Assembly: GCF_007625155.1 (NCBI RefSeq)
Contig: NZ_VMNK01000014.1
Coordinates: forward strand, 118,356 to 182,355
DNA length: 64,000 nt
Reading direction: 5' to 3'
Source of the DNA: Denitromonas halophila
Lineage (GTDB): Bacteria > Pseudomonadota > Gammaproteobacteria > Burkholderiales > Rhodocyclaceae
Shown: piece after piece, positions 63,861 to 64,000 of the stretch
Position numbering within the stretch: the first letter of the stretch is position 1
Layout: each line of letters begins with the position of its first letter
Translations under genes and position numbers: made by a program
The notes under the pieces: generated by a model
Seen by the model: the letters and a program-made list of their open reading frames with translations, nothing else
What the model was told of the DNA's origin: nothing
Databases searched by the model: none

Positions 63861-64000
63861 TTACATCCAGCCCTTTTCCTTGTAGTACTTGATGGCACCT
63901 TCATGCAGCGGGGCCGACAGACCGTTCTTGATCATCTGCTCCTGCTTCAGGTTGGCAAAGGCCGGGTGCAGCTTCTTGAAGTCGTCGAGGTTCTCGAACA
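63861..64000 (-). CDS. TAXI-family TRAP solute receptor, C-terminal part
   Basis: Only the last 46 residues are in the window; the rest is beyond the right edge. They read [18 protein letters not shown]... and end [13 protein letters not shown], the usual C-terminus of TAXI periplasmic binding proteins. It precedes the fused permease on the same strand, 145 bp apart. Confidence 0.85.
   Translation of the reverse strand, partial: FENLDDFKKLHPAFANLKQEQMIKNGLSAPLHEGAIKYYKEKGWM

Overview
The window reads as a GC-rich betaproteobacterial chromosome, probably Rhodocyclales/Zoogloeaceae (Azoarcus, Thauera or Denitromonas-like). The grounds are the ftsB-eno-kdsA-pyrG block, a NosA/OprC-type copper receptor, TAXI-TRAP transport, ETF-quinone oxidoreductase beside acetoacetate activation, and a split type VI secretion cluster. 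The taxonomic guess rests on gene content only. No rRNA, tRNA, CRISPR array or intact insertion sequence was seen. LAYOUT. 1-6.3 kb: three cyclic-di-GMP genes (GAF-PAS-GGDEF, truncated by the window edge; REC-HD-GYP; PAS-GGDEF-EAL) and an unknown gene. 6.3-10.4 kb: TerB-like protein, the ABC-F factor EttA, D-amino acid dehydrogenase and a small exported protein. 10.4-15.5 kb: bactofilin, then a GlrK/QseG/GlrR (QseEGF) sigma-54 signalling operon, then an exported BON-domain protein. Both flanking genes have good sigma-54 promoters and GlrR-type inverted repeats (TGTC-N10-GACA), so they look like a local regulon. 15.6-17.6 kb: TonB-dependent copper receptor. 17.8-28.1 kb: part of a type VI secretion locus (tssA facing tagX-PAAR-unknown-tssM-tagF-ompA, plus a divergent membrane protein); sheath, baseplate, Hcp and VgrG genes are not here. 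28.9-39.4 kb: a catabolic island for dimethylsulfoniopropionate (DMSP). DddY cleaves DMSP to DMS and acrylate in the periplasm. AcuN and AcuK turn acrylate into 3-hydroxypropionate (as CoA ester). DddA and DddC take 3-hydroxypropionate via malonate semialdehyde to acetyl-CoA. AcuI reduces toxic acryloyl-CoA to propionyl-CoA. An AcuR-type TetR repressor and a LysR regulator sit at the upstream end, and a PAS gene is embedded. The motif TTAGACCGA occurs upstream of acuR, acuN and dddC as part of imperfect palindromes and is the likely AcuR operator; acuR itself looks leaderless. The island is bounded by two gene-free stretches of about 0.8 kb. 40-52 kb: mostly housekeeping genes (macro domain, MetY, pterin dehydratase, flavoprotein, GcvR-like, MazG-like, RlmJ, gamma carbonic anhydrase, EamA exporter, SIMPL protein, Dtd, NlpC/P60, CBS). 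52-56 kb: ftsB-eno-kdsA-pyrG. 56-64 kb: isochorismatase-like hydrolase, acetoacetyl-CoA synthetase, thioesterase, ETF-QO and a TAXI-TRAP system running off the right edge. A 120-bp repeat with terminal inverted repeats occurs twice (6.2 and 19.0 kb), each time between convergent genes.
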